From an uncultured Burkholderiales bacterium (GTDB taxonomy: Bacteria; Pseudomonadota; Gammaproteobacteria; Burkholderiales; Burkholderiaceae_C): 8,408 bases of DNA. The notes under the pieces are model-generated. The model worked only from the letters and a program-made list of their open reading frames with translations, was not told the origin of the DNA and searched no databases. Made by a program: the position numbers and the translations under genes. The stretch covers positions 1 to 8,408 of the forward strand of contig CAIODK010000280.1 in assembly GCA_903856995.1 (NCBI GenBank), read 5' to 3'. Below are positions 1-6,046 of the stretch, piece by piece (the stretch's first letter is position 1; each line of letters starts with the position of its first letter).

Positions 1-140
1 ATGAAGTGGTCGTAGAGCACATCGCCTAAGGGCTTGGCAATACCGCCCCATACCAGCGCAATCAGAAGCGCCAGAGCGACTGCGACTGTGAATAGCCACT
101 CACGACGTAGAAGGGCTTTGCGTTGTTGGTGGGCGTTCAA
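1..140 (-). CDS. N-terminus of a membrane-anchored, probably CHASE2-type sensor protein (partial, runs off left edge)
   Basis: Only the first 46 codons are present. Translation begins MNAHQQRKALLRREWLF and continues into a hydrophobic segment at about residues 16-33, followed by GGIAKPLGDVLYDHF. A short basic N-terminus, one membrane helix and a 'PLGDVLYD' type segment resemble the start of CHASE2 extracytoplasmic sensor domains. In that family the domain is followed by further helices and a cyclase, kinase or similar output, none of which is visible here. The start is the TTG at 138-140. It is the only usable start codon after the in-frame stop at 168-170, and it overlaps the stop of the upstream LysM/FecR gene as TTGA, so translational coupling is likely. 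No Shine-Dalgarno sequence is evident. The membrane segment is seen directly. The CHASE2 assignment is inferred from a short stretch and from the FecR neighbour, with which CHASE2 proteins often co-occur. Confidence 0.6.
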   Translation of the reverse strand, partial: MNAHQQRKALLRREWLFTVAVALALLIALVWGGIAKPLGDVLYDHF

Positions 141-1483
141 GGTGAAGGCGTTGGCAGTGTGATGAGTTCAAACGAGCCAGATTGACGGATCACTGGGTGG
201 CTGGTTGAGGCGTGAGATGGCTCAGCCATTGGGTATGACAAGCGCCATTGGTAGTGACCTGCAGGCAAACCCTGAATGGAGAATCGACCATGGCGCGCGT
301 GCAGAGTTTGCGTGTCTAACAGTCGATGCATGACACCGTCGATGGTTTTCGATAGGTGAAAACTCATCGCGACGCCATCGGCTAGAGGCGCATCAAAGAG
401 GGCGGAGCAGCGGGCCTCTTTGCCGTCGGCAAGCGAGGCGCAAAAGCCATAGGTGCGTTCAGTGCCGACGAGTCCAGTTTCTGAGACGGAGGTGAGGAGG
501 TAGAAGGTCACCTGTGGCGTGAGTTTGGGGATGAACAGCTCTGGACTCAACAGATGTTGCGATGATCTTTGCCCCGTGAGGTTGGCCGTGTTAGAGCTGT
601 CGGCCACGAAATAACTGGCATGGGGTGGCGCAGTGAGCTGCACCACAAACGAAGGCGGTGAGCCAGTGGTTGCTTTGGCCGCGGCGAAGACCGGTGGGTC
701 TAGGAGTTTTTCGACCCCTAACGACTTGCCATCGGCGTTGATGGGAACGCCAAGGCCTTGGGTGATGGCTTGTGCCGTTGCGTCTGTGCTGCCTCGCGTC
801 TGAACGACGCCGCCTAGGACTTCGACTTGACTCGACTGATCTTCGGGTGAGTAACCCACGCGGAACTCTGTGCCGCGGACGCCCATGATGGAAATGGGGG
901 TGCGGACTTCAAATGGTGTCGACTTGGATCGACTTTTGTTGACATCCAACTCCACCCGCCCTCGCGCGAGGTCGAGTTTGACTTCGGGGGCTGTCTCAAG
1001 TGCATTTTTACGGAGGGTGGAGATTTTCAGAGACGCGCTGGAGGGGAGTCGGATGATGGAGCCGTCTTCCAGCAACAAGGAGACATGACACTCGGCAGGC
1101 ACTTCAATCACGGCCCCTTCGCTGACTTGGGTGCCCACGGTTAATGCTTTGCTTGAGTTACCAATTCGAATGGATGTGGCGCATGACAGCCCCATGATGG
1201 CGGCCTTCGATGGACTTGTCTTGACCAAGTGGCGGGGGATGTTGAGCTCGGCCCCCACTTTCAAAATGTCCAGACTTCGTAGCTGGTTGGCTTTTTGAAT
1301 GGCGTCTAGATCGACGGGTTGCACGAGGTATTGGTGTGCCAACCGATTCAATGTGTCGCCGGCTTTGATTTTGTAGGCGATAAAGGAGGACTCGTTGCTA
1401 CCGTCTTTGTTTTCGGCAGAGGCGACAGCGCTGAGGAGTACGCCCAATAGGACAGCAAGAGTTTTCATCGTTTTGTGTTTCAT
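137..1483 (-). CDS. Exported LysM- and FecR-domain protein
   Basis: This is a 448-residue protein of unproven function, probably periplasmic. Residues 1-23 form a signal peptide: a basic start, a hydrophobic core LAVLLGVLLSAV, and ASA before the likely cleavage site. Residues 37-83 form a LysM domain (YKIKAGDTLNRLA through LKVGAELNIP), a fold that generally binds peptidoglycan or chitin-like glycans. Residues about 117-230 form a FecR domain, with the diagnostic stretch TPISIMGVRGTEFRVG at 195-210. The remaining 200 residues look like one or two beta-sandwich modules, with segments such as GLPAGHYQWRLSYP near 405-418. There is no transmembrane helix, so this is not a classical FecR anti-sigma regulator. 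The chosen ATG lies just after GGGA, which could serve as ribosome binding site. A second in-frame ATG (codon 6) would give a shorter signal peptide. The gene overlaps the next gene, a probable CHASE2 sensor, by 4 bases, suggesting a two-gene sensory operon. Confidence 0.85.
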   Translation of the reverse strand: MKHKTMKTLAVLLGVLLSAVASAENKDGSNESSFIAYKIKAGDTLNRLAHQYLVQPVDLDAIQKANQLRSLDILKVGAELNIPRHLVKTSPSKAAIMGLSCATSIRIGNSSKALTVGTQVSEGAVIEVPAECHVSLLLEDGSIIRLPSSASLKISTLRKNALETAPEVKLDLARGRVELDVNKSRSKSTPFEVRTPISIMGVRGTEFRVGYSPEDQSSQVEVLGGVVQTRGSTDATAQAITQGLGVPINADGKSLGVEKLLDPPVFAAAKATTGSPPSFVVQLTAPPHASYFVADSSNTANLTGQRSSQHLLSPELFIPKLTPQVTFYLLTSVSETGLVGTERTYGFCASLADGKEARCSALFDAPLADGVAMSFHLSKTIDGVMHRLLDTQTLHARHGRFSIQGLPAGHYQWRLSYPMAEPSHASTSHPVIRQSGSFELITLPTPSP

Positions 1484-1485
1484 TT

Positions 1486-1496
1486 CCCATCATGGG
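1486..1496. repeat. Small dyad at the start of the LysM/FecR gene
   Basis: CCCATCATGGG is a perfect 5-bp inverted repeat around one base, lying 2 bases upstream of the ATG on the minus strand. In the mRNA its GGG arm is the best available Shine-Dalgarno-like sequence, so pairing could mask it. With so short a loop the hairpin would have about four pairs, so any effect is speculative. Confidence 0.3.
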
Positions 1497-1500
1497 GTGG

Positions 1501-1516
1501 CGAACTTTTTAGTTCG
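1501..1516. repeat. Perfect 6-bp inverted repeat in the divergent intergenic region
   Basis: CGAACT-TTTT-AGTTCG is a perfect dyad with 6-bp arms and a 4-base spacer. It lies 18 bases upstream of the LysM/FecR start codon and about 107 bases upstream of thrS. It could be an operator for a dimeric regulator or a small hairpin in the 5' leader of the minus-strand mRNA. It is not a terminator for either strand, since no T-run follows the stem in the direction of transcription. Confidence 0.4.
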
Positions 1517-1536
1517 AAAAATCAAGGCTGATTGAG

Positions 1537-1545
1537 ATTTTATAG
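1537..1545 (-). promoter_or_regulatory. Possible -10 element for the LysM/FecR gene
   Basis: On the minus strand this reads CTATAAAAT, a good match to a sigma-70 -10 box, about 55 bases upstream of the start codon. No recognisable -35 hexamer lies 16-18 bases further upstream, where the sequence is GC-rich, so the promoter call is weak. Confidence 0.25.
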
Positions 1546-1583
1546 ATATGCGGCGCCTGCCTCCGGCACGTCATTGGGGCGGC

Positions 1584-1601
1584 GTAAAATCATTCTTTTA
1601 C
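1584..1601. repeat. Inverted repeat in the thrS leader
   Basis: GTAAAA-TCATTC-TTTTAC is a perfect 6-bp inverted repeat with a 6-base spacer, 21 bases upstream of the thrS ATG. Its left arm contains TAAAAT, which could instead be a -10 box for thrS. E. coli ThrRS represses its own mRNA by binding leader hairpins that mimic the tRNA-Thr anticodon arm. The loop here (UCAUUC) contains no Thr anticodon, so I do not claim that mechanism. Confidence 0.35.
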
Positions 1602-1622
1602 CGCGCTTTAAATTAAATACAC

Positions 1623-3530
1623 ATGGTTCAGATTACTCTCCCCGACGGTTCGCAACGTGAATTTCCAGGCCCCGTGACGGTGGCCGAGGTGGCCATGTCG
1701 ATTGGTGCTGGCTTAGCCAAGGCGGCTTTGGCCGGCAAGGTCGATGGCAAGGTGGTGGACACCAGTCACACGATGAGCAGCAATGCGAGCTTGGCCATCA
1801 TCACGGCCAAAGATGCCGAAGGCTTGGAGGTGATTCGTCATTCCACCGCCCACTTGTTGGCCTATGCGGTGAAAGAGCTGTTTCCCGAGGCGCAGGTGAC
1901 CATCGGTCCTGTGATCGAGAACGGCTTCTTCTATGACTTCTCGTTCACCCGCGGCTTCACGCCCGAAGACTTGGTGGCTATTGAAAAACGCATGACCGAG
2001 TTGGTCAACAAAGACGAACCGGTGGTGCGCCGCGTGTTGCCTCGTGACGAGGCGGTGGCGTATTTCAAAGGCATGGGCGAGCACTACAAGGCAGAAATCA
2101 TTGCCAGCATCCCTAGCAATGAAGACGTGAGCCTGTACCGCGAAGGCAACTTCGAAGATTTGTGCCGTGGCCCGCATGTGCCCAGCACCGGCAAGCTCAA
2201 GCACTTCAAGCTGATGAAAGTGGCCGGTGCTTACTGGCGCGGCGACAGCAAGAACGAAATGCTGCAACGCATTTACGGCACGGCTTGGGCTAGTAAGGAT
2301 GATTTGCAGCTCTACCTCAAACGTCTCGAAGAGGCTGAGAAGCGCGACCACCGTCGGTTGGGCCGTGAGTTGGACTTGTTCCACATCGACGAGCACGCGC
2401 CCGGTTTGGTGTTTTGGCACCCCAAGGGCTGGACCGTGTGGCAGACCATTGAGCAGTACATGCGTCAGGTCTACCGCGACAACGGCTACCTCGAAGTCAA
2501 AGGTCCGCAAATCTTGGATCAATCGCTGTGGGAGAAAACTGGCCATTGGGACAAGTACCGCGACAACATGTTCACCACCGAGTCTGAGAAGCGTGACTAC
2601 GCTTTGAAGCCCATGAACTGCCCCGGCCACATCCTGATCTTCAAGCAAGGCATCAAGAGCTACCGCGATCTGCCATTGCGCTATGGCGAGTTTGGCCAAT
2701 GTCACCGCAACGAGCCTTCGGGTGGCTTGCACGGCATCATGCGCGTGCGGGGTTTTACGCAAGATGATGGTCACATCTTCTGTACCGAAAACCAAATCTT
2801 GCCCGAGTGCGACACCTTCACCAAGGTGCTCAAGGAGGTGTACGAAGACTTTGGCTTCACCAACATCTTGTACAAAGTGTCCACGCGCCCCGAGGCGCGC
2901 ATTGGCTCGGATGACTTGTGGGACAAGGCCGAAAAGGCGTTGATGGACAGCTTGACCGCCGCAGGGTGCGAGTTTGTGATCTCTGAGGGCGACGGCGCTT
3001 TCTACGGCCCCAAGATCGAATACACCCTGAAAGACGCAATTGGCCGTGAGTGGCAGTGCGGCACGATTCAGGTCGACTTCAACCTGTCGGAGCGCTTGGA
3101 TGCCGAGTACACGGCAGAAGATGGCTCACGCCAACGCCCCGTTATCTTGCACCGAGCCATCGTAGGCAGCATGGAACGTTTCATCGGGATTTTGATCGAA
3201 CAGCACGCGGGCGCTTTACCCACTTGGTTGGCCCCAACTCAGGTTTCGGTGCTCAATATCACCGATTCTCAGGCCGAATATTGCCAAGAAGTTGCGAAAA
3301 CACTGCGAAATCAAGGGCTTAGGGTCGATTTAGATCTCCGTAACGAGAAAATCACGTATAAAATACGAGAGCATTCAATGCAAAAGCTTCCCTACATCTT
3401 GGTCGTAGGCGACAAAGAGAAGGAAGCTGGCGCCGTCGCAGTGCGCGCCCGAGGCAATCTAGACCTCGGTGTGATGTCCCTCGAAGCCTTCTCTCAAAAG
3501 ATCGCTTCTGACATCTCCCTCAAAAGCTGA
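1623..3530 (+). CDS. thrS: Threonine--tRNA ligase (ThrRS)
   Basis: This cytoplasmic class II synthetase charges tRNA-Thr using ATP. The 635 residues match the usual bacterial length (E. coli 642). Domain order is TGS (1-61), editing domain (about 65-225), catalytic core (about 243-535) and anticodon-binding domain (about 537-630). Editing-site residues are present: H73 and H77 in HSTAH, and C181 and H185 in CRGPHV. The zinc ligands that hold threonine are C333 (MNCPGH), H384 (DDGHIF) and H510 (ILHRAI). Motif 2 has R362 in QCHRNE, and motif 3 has R519 in GSMERF. ATG 1623 gives the conserved N-terminus MVQITLPDGS, but the preceding bases (AATTAAATACAC) hold no Shine-Dalgarno sequence. The gene opens the translation cluster, 76 bases before infC. 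Codon use changes sharply after about 3231, where the anticodon-binding domain begins, although the protein sequence stays intact. Confidence 0.98.
   Translation: MVQITLPDGSQREFPGPVTVAEVAMSIGAGLAKAALAGKVDGKVVDTSHTMSSNASLAIITAKDAEGLEVIRHSTAHLLAYAVKELFPEAQVTIGPVIENGFFYDFSFTRGFTPEDLVAIEKRMTELVNKDEPVVRRVLPRDEAVAYFKGMGEHYKAEIIASIPSNEDVSLYREGNFEDLCRGPHVPSTGKLKHFKLMKVAGAYWRGDSKNEMLQRIYGTAWASKDDLQLYLKRLEEAEKRDHRRLGRELDLFHIDEHAPGLVFWHPKGWTVWQTIEQYMRQVYRDNGYLEVKGPQILDQSLWEKTGHWDKYRDNMFTTESEKRDYALKPMNCPGHILIFKQGIKSYRDLPLRYGEFGQCHRNEPSGGLHGIMRVRGFTQDDGHIFCTENQILPECDTFTKVLKEVYEDFGFTNILYKVSTRPEARIGSDDLWDKAEKALMDSLTAAGCEFVISEGDGAFYGPKIEYTLKDAIGREWQCGTIQVDFNLSERLDAEYTAEDGSRQRPVILHRAIVGSMERFIGILIEQHAGALPTWLAPTQVSVLNITDSQAEYCQEVAKTLRNQGLRVDLDLRNEKITYKIREHSMQKLPYILVVGDKEKEAGAVAVRARGNLDLGVMSLEAFSQKIASDISLKS
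3357..3364 (+). promoter_or_regulatory. Possible -10 box inside thrS for an infC promoter
   Basis: TATAAAAT lies inside the thrS coding sequence, in an unusually AT-rich stretch about 243 bases before infC. In E. coli, infC-proximal promoters lie inside thrS, so an internal promoter is plausible here. No -35 hexamer at 16-18 bases is recognisable, so this rests on a single element. Confidence 0.2.
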
Positions 3531-3593
3531 TTTCATATAGAAATTGCCAAGAGTTGTGCGTCGCACACGTGAGTCGGTTTGTTTTTGATTTTT

Positions 3594-3598
3594 AAGGA
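3594..3598 (+). promoter_or_regulatory. Ribosome binding site of infC, which decides its ATC start
   Basis: AAGGA ends 8 bases before ATC 3607, ideal spacing for that codon. It lies about 74 bases from the first in-frame ATG, at 3673. This placement is the main DNA-level evidence that translation starts at ATC. Confidence 0.75.
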
Positions 3599-3606
3599 TA
3601 GTCACC

Positions 3607-4206
3607 ATCGCTACAGAATTTCGCGACCGCCGCCAGCGCGAGGAACGCAAACACCGCCTTAACCGGGAAATCATGGCCCCGGAAGTCCGCCTTTCAGGTC
3701 CTGAAAACGAACCTCTCGGTATCGTGAGCTTGGCTGATGCCTTGCGCATGGCTGGCGAGATTGACGTTGACTTGGTTGAAATTGCCGCCACGGCTGTGCC
3801 GCCGGTGTGCCGTTTGATGGACTACGGTAAGTTCAAGTACCAAGAGCAAAAGAAGGCTGCTGAAGCGAAGTCCAAGCAAAAGGTCATCGAGGTCAAGGAA
3901 ATCAAGTTCCGTCCCGGTACCGATGATGGTGACTACAACATCAAGGTGCGCAACATCAAGCGCTTCTTGGATGACGGTGATAAATGCAAGATCACGCTGC
4001 GCTTTCGTGGCCGCGAGATCACGCATCAAGAAATCGGTATGGCGCTGTTGCAGCGCATCCGTGATGATTTGGCGGATCTGATCGTTGTTGAACAGTTCCC
4101 CAAACTCGAAGGGCGTCAGATGATCATGATGATCGCGCCTGGTAAGAAGAAAACGGGTGGCGCCGCCAAACCCGCTGCAGAAGCTGCGTCAGCAGCCTCT
4201 GCATAA
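3607..4206 (+). CDS. infC: Translation initiation factor IF-3 with ATC start codon
   Basis: IF-3 binds the 30S subunit, prevents premature 50S joining and checks start codon and initiator tRNA. The full product is 199 residues. The N-domain spans about 16-83 and includes LNREIMAPEVRL and the signature CRLMDYGKFKYQ (68-79). A lysine-rich linker follows, then the C-domain at about 94-180 (VKEIKFRPG, NIKVRNIKRFL, FRGREITH). An Ala-rich tail GGAAKPAAEAASAASA ends the protein. The first ATG, at 3673, would remove the conserved LNREI segment. Between the in-frame stop at 3586-3588 and that ATG there is no ATG, GTG, TTG or CTG in frame. ATC 3607, 8 bases after AAGGA, is therefore the best start. In E. 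coli, infC uses AUU, and IF-3 represses its own synthesis by rejecting that codon. The same control is inferred here. Confidence 0.95.
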   Translation: MATEFRDRRQREERKHRLNREIMAPEVRLSGPENEPLGIVSLADALRMAGEIDVDLVEIAATAVPPVCRLMDYGKFKYQEQKKAAEAKSKQKVIEVKEIKFRPGTDDGDYNIKVRNIKRFLDDGDKCKITLRFRGREITHQEIGMALLQRIRDDLADLIVVEQFPKLEGRQMIMMIAPGKKKTGGAAKPAAEAASAASA

Positions 4207-4207
4207 A

Positions 4208-4270
4208 AGGCGACGCACATTAGTGTCTCGGGGCTTACAAGACTACGCACCCTGCGTAGGCGCCTCGCGA
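4208..4270 (+). promoter_or_regulatory. Structured infC-rpmI spacer, candidate L20 control region
   Basis: The 87-base spacer contains a perfect 7-bp hairpin, CTACGCA-CCC-TGCGTAG (4243-4259). AGGCG (4208-4212) can pair with CGCCT (4261-4265), closing an outer stem around it. The rpmI ribosome binding site follows at 4280-4286. In E. coli, L20 represses rpmI-rplT by binding structures in this part of the transcript, and Firmicutes have an L20 leader that mimics 23S rRNA. The position fits such a role, but I cannot show that this fold matches either known type. With no T-run after the stem, it is not an intrinsic terminator. Confidence 0.4.
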
Positions 4271-4293
4271 GCACAAATTAAAGGAGCATCTAA

Positions 4294-4497
4294 ATGCCCA
4301 AAATGAAGACCAAGAGCAGCGCTAAAAAGCGCTTCCGAGTTCGTCCAGGCGGTACTGTCAAACGCGGTCAAGCCTTCAAACGTCATATCTTGACCAAGAA
4401 GACGACCAAGAACAAGCGTCACCTCCGCGGCTCAGTGGCTGTGCATGAGACCAATATGGGTCACATGGCACAAATGCTGCCAAAGTGCGGCCTGTAA
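4294..4497 (+). CDS. rpmI: 50S ribosomal protein L35
   Basis: L35 is a small, very basic structural protein of the large ribosomal subunit. The 67 residues are typical for the family (about 65). The sequence has the conserved start MPKMKTKSSAKKRFRV, the central GTVKRGQAFKRHILTKK, and NKRHLRGSV near residues 40-47. The start ATG is fixed by a strong AAAGGAG (4280-4286) 7 bases upstream. The gene sits between infC and rplT, its usual place, 26 bases ahead of rplT, and is surely co-transcribed and probably co-regulated with it. The C-terminus ends MLPKCGL. Confidence 0.97.
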   Translation: MPKMKTKSSAKKRFRVRPGGTVKRGQAFKRHILTKKTTKNKRHLRGSVAVHETNMGHMAQMLPKCGL

Positions 4498-4523
4498 TTA
4501 ACTGACGAACAAGGAGAAAAAAT

Positions 4524-4883
4524 ATGCCTCGCGTTAAACGTGGTGTTACGGCCCGTGCCCGTCACAAAAAAGTTCTGGCTTTAGCCAAAGGTTTCCGCGG
4601 TCGCCGCGGTAATGTCTTCCGCGTCGCTAAACAAGCGGTGATGAAGGCTGGTCAATATGCTTACCGCGATCGCCGCACTAAAAAGCGCGTGTTCCGTCAG
4701 CTGTGGATCGCTCGTATCAACGCAGCTGCACGTTTGTGCGGTCTGACATACAGCCAATTTGCCAACGGCCTTAAAAAGGCTGCGATCGAAATCGACCGCA
4801 AAATGTTGGCCGACCTGGCCGTTCACGATATGGCTGCTTTCACCAGCATCGTGAATCAAGTCAAAGCCAAATTGGCCGCTTGA
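4524..4883 (+). CDS. rplT: 50S ribosomal protein L20
   Basis: L20 binds 23S rRNA early and is needed to start large-subunit assembly. In E. coli it also represses translation of its own operon. The 119 residues match the family length (about 118). The basic N-terminal extension MPRVKRGVTARARHKKVL is followed by AKGFRGRRGNVFRVAKQAV. The globular C-terminal part includes RQLWIARINAAAR and LTYSQFANGLKKA. AAGGAG at 4511-4516, 7 bases before the ATG, sets the start. The gene is followed by a strong intrinsic terminator, so it can be the last gene of the infC-rpmI-rplT transcript. Confidence 0.98.
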   Translation: MPRVKRGVTARARHKKVLALAKGFRGRRGNVFRVAKQAVMKAGQYAYRDRRTKKRVFRQLWIARINAAARLCGLTYSQFANGLKKAAIEIDRKMLADLAVHDMAAFTSIVNQVKAKLAA

Positions 4884-4909
4884 TCGACTAGGGTTAACCA
4901 CCCACGAGT

Positions 4910-4950
4910 AAAGGGGTTGGGGCTACACAGCTTCAATCCCTTTTTTGTTT
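4910..4950 (+). terminator. Intrinsic terminator or attenuator between rplT and pheS
   Basis: A near-perfect hairpin has its left arm at 4910-4924 and its right arm at 4929-4943, joined by a 4-base loop ACAC (4925-4928). All 15 positions pair, three of them as G-U wobbles, and none is mismatched. A T-rich tract follows (TTTGTTTT, 4944-4951), the classical form of a Rho-independent terminator. It lies 26 bases after the rplT stop and about 26 bases before the pheS ATG. No convincing promoter fits between it and pheS, so pheST probably relies on read-through, making this a candidate attenuator. E. coli pheST is controlled by attenuation with a Phe-rich leader peptide. I find no such peptide here. 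Confidence 0.85.
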
Positions 4951-4969
4951 TCTCATTCCCCGAATTCTT

Positions 4970-6022
4970 ATGAACGAGTTGGACTCTCTGGTCACCAGTG
5001 CTCAGGCCCTGTTTGCGCAAAGCACCACACCGGCTGATCTTGAAAACGCCAAAGCCCAGTTCTTGGGCAAGTCAGGCCGCATCACCGAGATGATGAAGGG
5101 CATGGCTGCTTTGAGCGTGGAAGAAAAGAAATCCACCGGCGCTGCCATCAACGTGGCCAAGCAAGCGATTGAAGCGGCGCTCAATGCCCGCCGCCAAGCC
5201 TTGGCTGATGCCGAACTAGAGACCCAACTCAAAGCCGAAGCCCTCGACGTGACCTTGCCCGGTCGCGCGCGCATGGCTGGCGGTTTGCACCCTGTGAGCA
5301 TCACGCTCGGCCGCGTCGAAGCCATCTTTGGCTCGATGGGTTTTGAAGTGGCCCAAGGCCCAGAGATTGAAACCGACTGGTTCAACTTCACCGCGCTCAA
5401 CACGCCTGAAGACCACCCCGCACGCTCCATGCACGACACCTTCTATGTCGAAGGTGGCAGCGCCGAAGCGCCGAACTTGCTGCGCACACACACCAGCCCG
5501 ATGCAAGTGCGTCATGCGGTGCAACACGTCAAACGCTACCAAGCGCATTTGGATGCCGGCCAAGGCATGCCTGAAATTCGCGTCATCGCACCCGGCCGCA
5601 CCTACCGTGTGGACAGCGATGCCACGCACTCGCCCATGTTCCACCAATGCGAAGGCTTGTGGATTGGTGAGAACGTGAGCTTCAAAGACCTCAAAGTGGT
5701 CATCACCGATTTCTGCCGCACCTTCTTCGAAAGCGATGATTTGGTGCTGCGCTTCCGTCCGAGCTTTTTCCCATTCACTGAGCCCAGTGCTGAGATCGAC
5801 ATCCAGTTTCAAAGCGGCTCGCTCGCTGGCCGTTGGCTCGAAGTGGGCGGCTCTGGCCAAGTGCATCCCAACGTGATGCGCAACATGGGCCTAGACCCCG
5901 AGCGTTTCATCGGCTTTGCCTTCGGCATGGGCATGGACCGTTTCACCATGCTGCGTTACGGCGTGAACGACTTGCGCTTGTTCTTTGATGGCGACATTCG
6001 CTTCTTGAGCCAGTTCCAATAA
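4970..6022 (+). CDS. pheS: Phenylalanine--tRNA ligase alpha subunit
   Basis: This is the catalytic subunit of the alpha2-beta2 PheRS, a cytoplasmic class II synthetase that attaches phenylalanine to tRNA-Phe. The 350 residues are within family range (E. coli 327). Residues 1-85 form the N-terminal coiled-coil arm that contacts tRNA. The catalytic core follows, with motif 1 around HPVSITLGRVEAIFGSMGF (107-125), motif 2 APGRTYRVDSDATHSPMFHQ (207-226) and motif 3 GFAFGMGMDRFTMLRYG (315-331). A317 corresponds to E. coli Ala294, which shapes the Phe-binding pocket, so normal substrate specificity is expected. ATG 4970 gives the usual N-terminus MNELDSLVTSAQ, but no Shine-Dalgarno sequence precedes it (CCCCGAATTCTT). 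The gene starts shortly after a strong terminator hairpin and lies 24 bases before pheT. Confidence 0.98.
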   Translation: MNELDSLVTSAQALFAQSTTPADLENAKAQFLGKSGRITEMMKGMAALSVEEKKSTGAAINVAKQAIEAALNARRQALADAELETQLKAEALDVTLPGRARMAGGLHPVSITLGRVEAIFGSMGFEVAQGPEIETDWFNFTALNTPEDHPARSMHDTFYVEGGSAEAPNLLRTHTSPMQVRHAVQHVKRYQAHLDAGQGMPEIRVIAPGRTYRVDSDATHSPMFHQCEGLWIGENVSFKDLKVVITDFCRTFFESDDLVLRFRPSFFPFTEPSAEIDIQFQSGSLAGRWLEVGGSGQVHPNVMRNMGLDPERFIGFAFGMGMDRFTMLRYGVNDLRLFFDGDIRFLSQFQ

Positions 6023-6046
6023 TTCCACGCACACACGAGATTCATC

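Noticed and set aside
1501..1516. Gram-positive-type LexA box (CGAAC-N4-GTTCG)
   Set aside because: The arms match, but the spacer between CGAAC and GTTCG is 6 bases, not 4, and betaproteobacterial LexA uses a different motif.
1713..2795. Long open frame (360 codons) on the minus strand inside thrS
   Set aside because: It is antisense to a fully conserved synthetase, shows no recognisable domain, and its composition is what the codon pattern of the opposite strand would produce.
3508..3541. Promoter for infC made of CTGACA (3508-3513) and TATAGA (3536-3541)
   Set aside because: The hexamers resemble sigma-70 elements, but the spacer is 22 bases, well outside the workable range.
3555..3567. 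Hairpin TGTGC-GTC-GCACA between thrS and infC as a terminator
   Set aside because: The stem is only 5 bp, and the T-rich stretch begins about 10 bases later, so it is unlikely to terminate transcription.
3673..4206. infC starting at ATG 3673 (177 residues)
   Set aside because: It would delete the conserved LNREI segment of the IF-3 N-domain and has no suitably placed ribosome binding site. The ATC start explains both.
4884..4969. Phe-rich leader peptide or T-box in front of pheS
   Set aside because: No start codon followed by Phe codons is present, and the spacer is far too short for a T-box, which is also not expected in Proteobacteria.
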